From Flavobacteriia bacterium (GTDB taxonomy: Bacteria; Bacteroidota; Bacteroidia; Flavobacteriales; Flavobacteriaceae), in assembly GCA_018500075.1 (NCBI GenBank), contig JAHBAN010000083.1, positions 1 through 13,470 of the forward strand: a stretch of DNA of 13,470 nt, given 5' to 3'. Below the pieces are notes generated by a model. The model worked only from the letters and a program-made list of their open reading frames with translations. It did no database searches and had not been told where the DNA came from. The position numbers and the translations under genes were made by a program. This document shows, in pieces, positions 12,821 through 13,470 of the stretch (position 1 is the first letter of the stretch; each line of letters starts with the position of its first letter).

Positions 12821-13470
12821 ATGTCCAAGACATTCCGTATCATGCTGGGGCAGCTCAATCCCACCGTGGGAGACATCGCGGGCAACAAGGCCAAGGCGCT
12901 CACCGCCTGGCAGGCGGCGCGGGATGCCGGCGTGGATATGCTGGCGCTGCCCGAGATGTTTATCACCGGATATAACGCGCAAGACCTTGTTATGAAGCCG
13001 GTTTTTCACCAAGCCGCGATCGAGGCGATTGAGTCTCTTGCGCTCTTGTGTGCGCAGGGGCCGGCGCTCGGGATTGGCGGTCTGGCTGTTGAGGAGGGCG
13101 GGTTTTACAACGCCTATTATATCTTGCAGGAGGGCCGCGTGAGCGCGCGGGTGCTCAAGCATCACCTGCCCAACGAGACGGTTTTTGACGAGGTCCGTAT
13201 TTTTGACGCCGGGCCGATGAGCGGGCCTTATACGGTCAAGGGCTTGCGCATTGGCAGCCCGATTTGCGAGGATGCCTGGCACGCAGATGTCTGTGAGACG
13301 CTGCAGGAGAGCGGCGCCCAGATCCTGCTTGTGCCCAATGGCAGCCCTTATTATCGCGGCAAGCACGAGACACGGCTCAACCATATGGTTGGCCGCGTTG
13401 TCGAGACAGAGCTGCCGCTGATTTATCTCAATATGGTCGGCGGTCAGGATGATCAGGTGTTTGACGGCGG
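12821..13470 (+). CDS. nadE: Glutamine-dependent NAD+ synthetase, N-terminal glutaminase part (3' end beyond window)
   Basis: Final step of NAD+ synthesis: amidation of deamido-NAD+ with ammonia taken from glutamine. The visible 216 residues form the nitrilase-like (CN-hydrolase) glutaminase domain with the Glu-Lys-Cys triad: E45 in LALPEMF, K113 in VLKHHLPN, and C149 in GSPICEDAW. The tunnel-fed synthetase domain should follow to the right of the window (whole protein normally about 550 residues). GGAGGG lies 4 nt before the ATG at 12821, a strong ribosome site. TATGCTAAAT (12781-12790) is a possible -10 region, but no good -35 is seen. The substrate specificity is judged from resemblance of QLNPTVGDIAGN and NETVFDE to NadE rather than other amidases; the missing C-terminal half would settle it. 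Confidence 0.88.
   Translation, partial: MSKTFRIMLGQLNPTVGDIAGNKAKALTAWQAARDAGVDMLALPEMFITGYNAQDLVMKPVFHQAAIEAIESLALLCAQGPALGIGGLAVEEGGFYNAYYILQEGRVSARVLKHHLPNETVFDEVRIFDAGPMSGPYTVKGLRIGSPICEDAWHADVCETLQESGAQILLVPNGSPYYRGKHETRLNHMVGRVVETELPLIYLNMVGGQDDQVFDG

Noticed and set aside
1..13470. A new defence, mobile or biosynthetic system in the window
   Set aside because: All sizeable genes but one small lipoprotein belong to known families, and there is no integrase, transposase, att-like repeat or compositional break. The novelty, if any, is regulatory (leuA-copA region) or architectural (MORN protein).

Overview
The window looks like an ordinary chromosomal segment of a GC-rich alphaproteobacterium, most likely in the Rhodobacterales/Roseobacter group. 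The grounds are the mreB-mreC-mreD-mrdA-rodA gene order, the alphaproteobacterial style of LeuA and PBP2, the Tat-exported L,D-transpeptidase, and the heavy G/C third-position use. There is no mobile element, CRISPR array, rRNA or tRNA that I can support.

Layout. Positions 1-5491 (minus strand) hold the cell-elongation operon, read in the order mreB, mreC, mreD, mrdA (PBP2), rodA. RodA runs off the left edge. The genes are packed closely: mreC/mreD overlap by 8 bp, mrdA/rodA by 4 bp, and the other gaps are 32-34 bp. Together they encode the MreB filament, its membrane partners MreC and MreD, and the SEDS glycosyltransferase/transpeptidase pair RodA-PBP2 that makes sidewall peptidoglycan. Positions 5492-5786 are non-coding and carry the divergent start regions of mreB (minus) and a small lipoprotein gene (plus, 5787-6053). 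A convergent Tat-exported YkuD-type L,D-transpeptidase (minus, 6129-6797) follows, then leuA (2-isopropylmalate synthase, minus, 6989-8557).

The 8558-8862 region between leuA and copA is the richest part of the window. On the leuA side it encodes a 30-residue leader peptide with four consecutive Leu codons (two of them CTA). Its last codons lie in the 5' arm of a long nested inverted repeat, which is the classic layout of leucine attenuation. A -10-like TATAAC sits 7 nt before the leader ATG and there is no Shine-Dalgarno sequence, so the leader mRNA may be leaderless. No U-tract follows the hairpin, so control may be translational or Rho-linked. On the copA side is a near-perfect CueR/MerR-type operator between -35 and -10 elements 19 bp apart, so copA is expected to be induced by copper. 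Five copies of GCGAGA lie between the two promoters and are unexplained.

copA (plus, 8863-11259) is a two-HMA-domain Cu(+) P1B-ATPase. Converging on it is a secreted protein made almost entirely of MORN repeats (minus, 11266-12666). It has eighteen exact 23-residue units plus a partial one, organised as two copies of a nine-unit block. The window ends in the glutaminase domain of glutamine-dependent NAD+ synthetase (nadE, plus, 12821 to beyond the right edge).

The genes are mostly housekeeping. The points most worth following up are the leucine leader, the GCGAGA repeats and the 2x9 MORN architecture.
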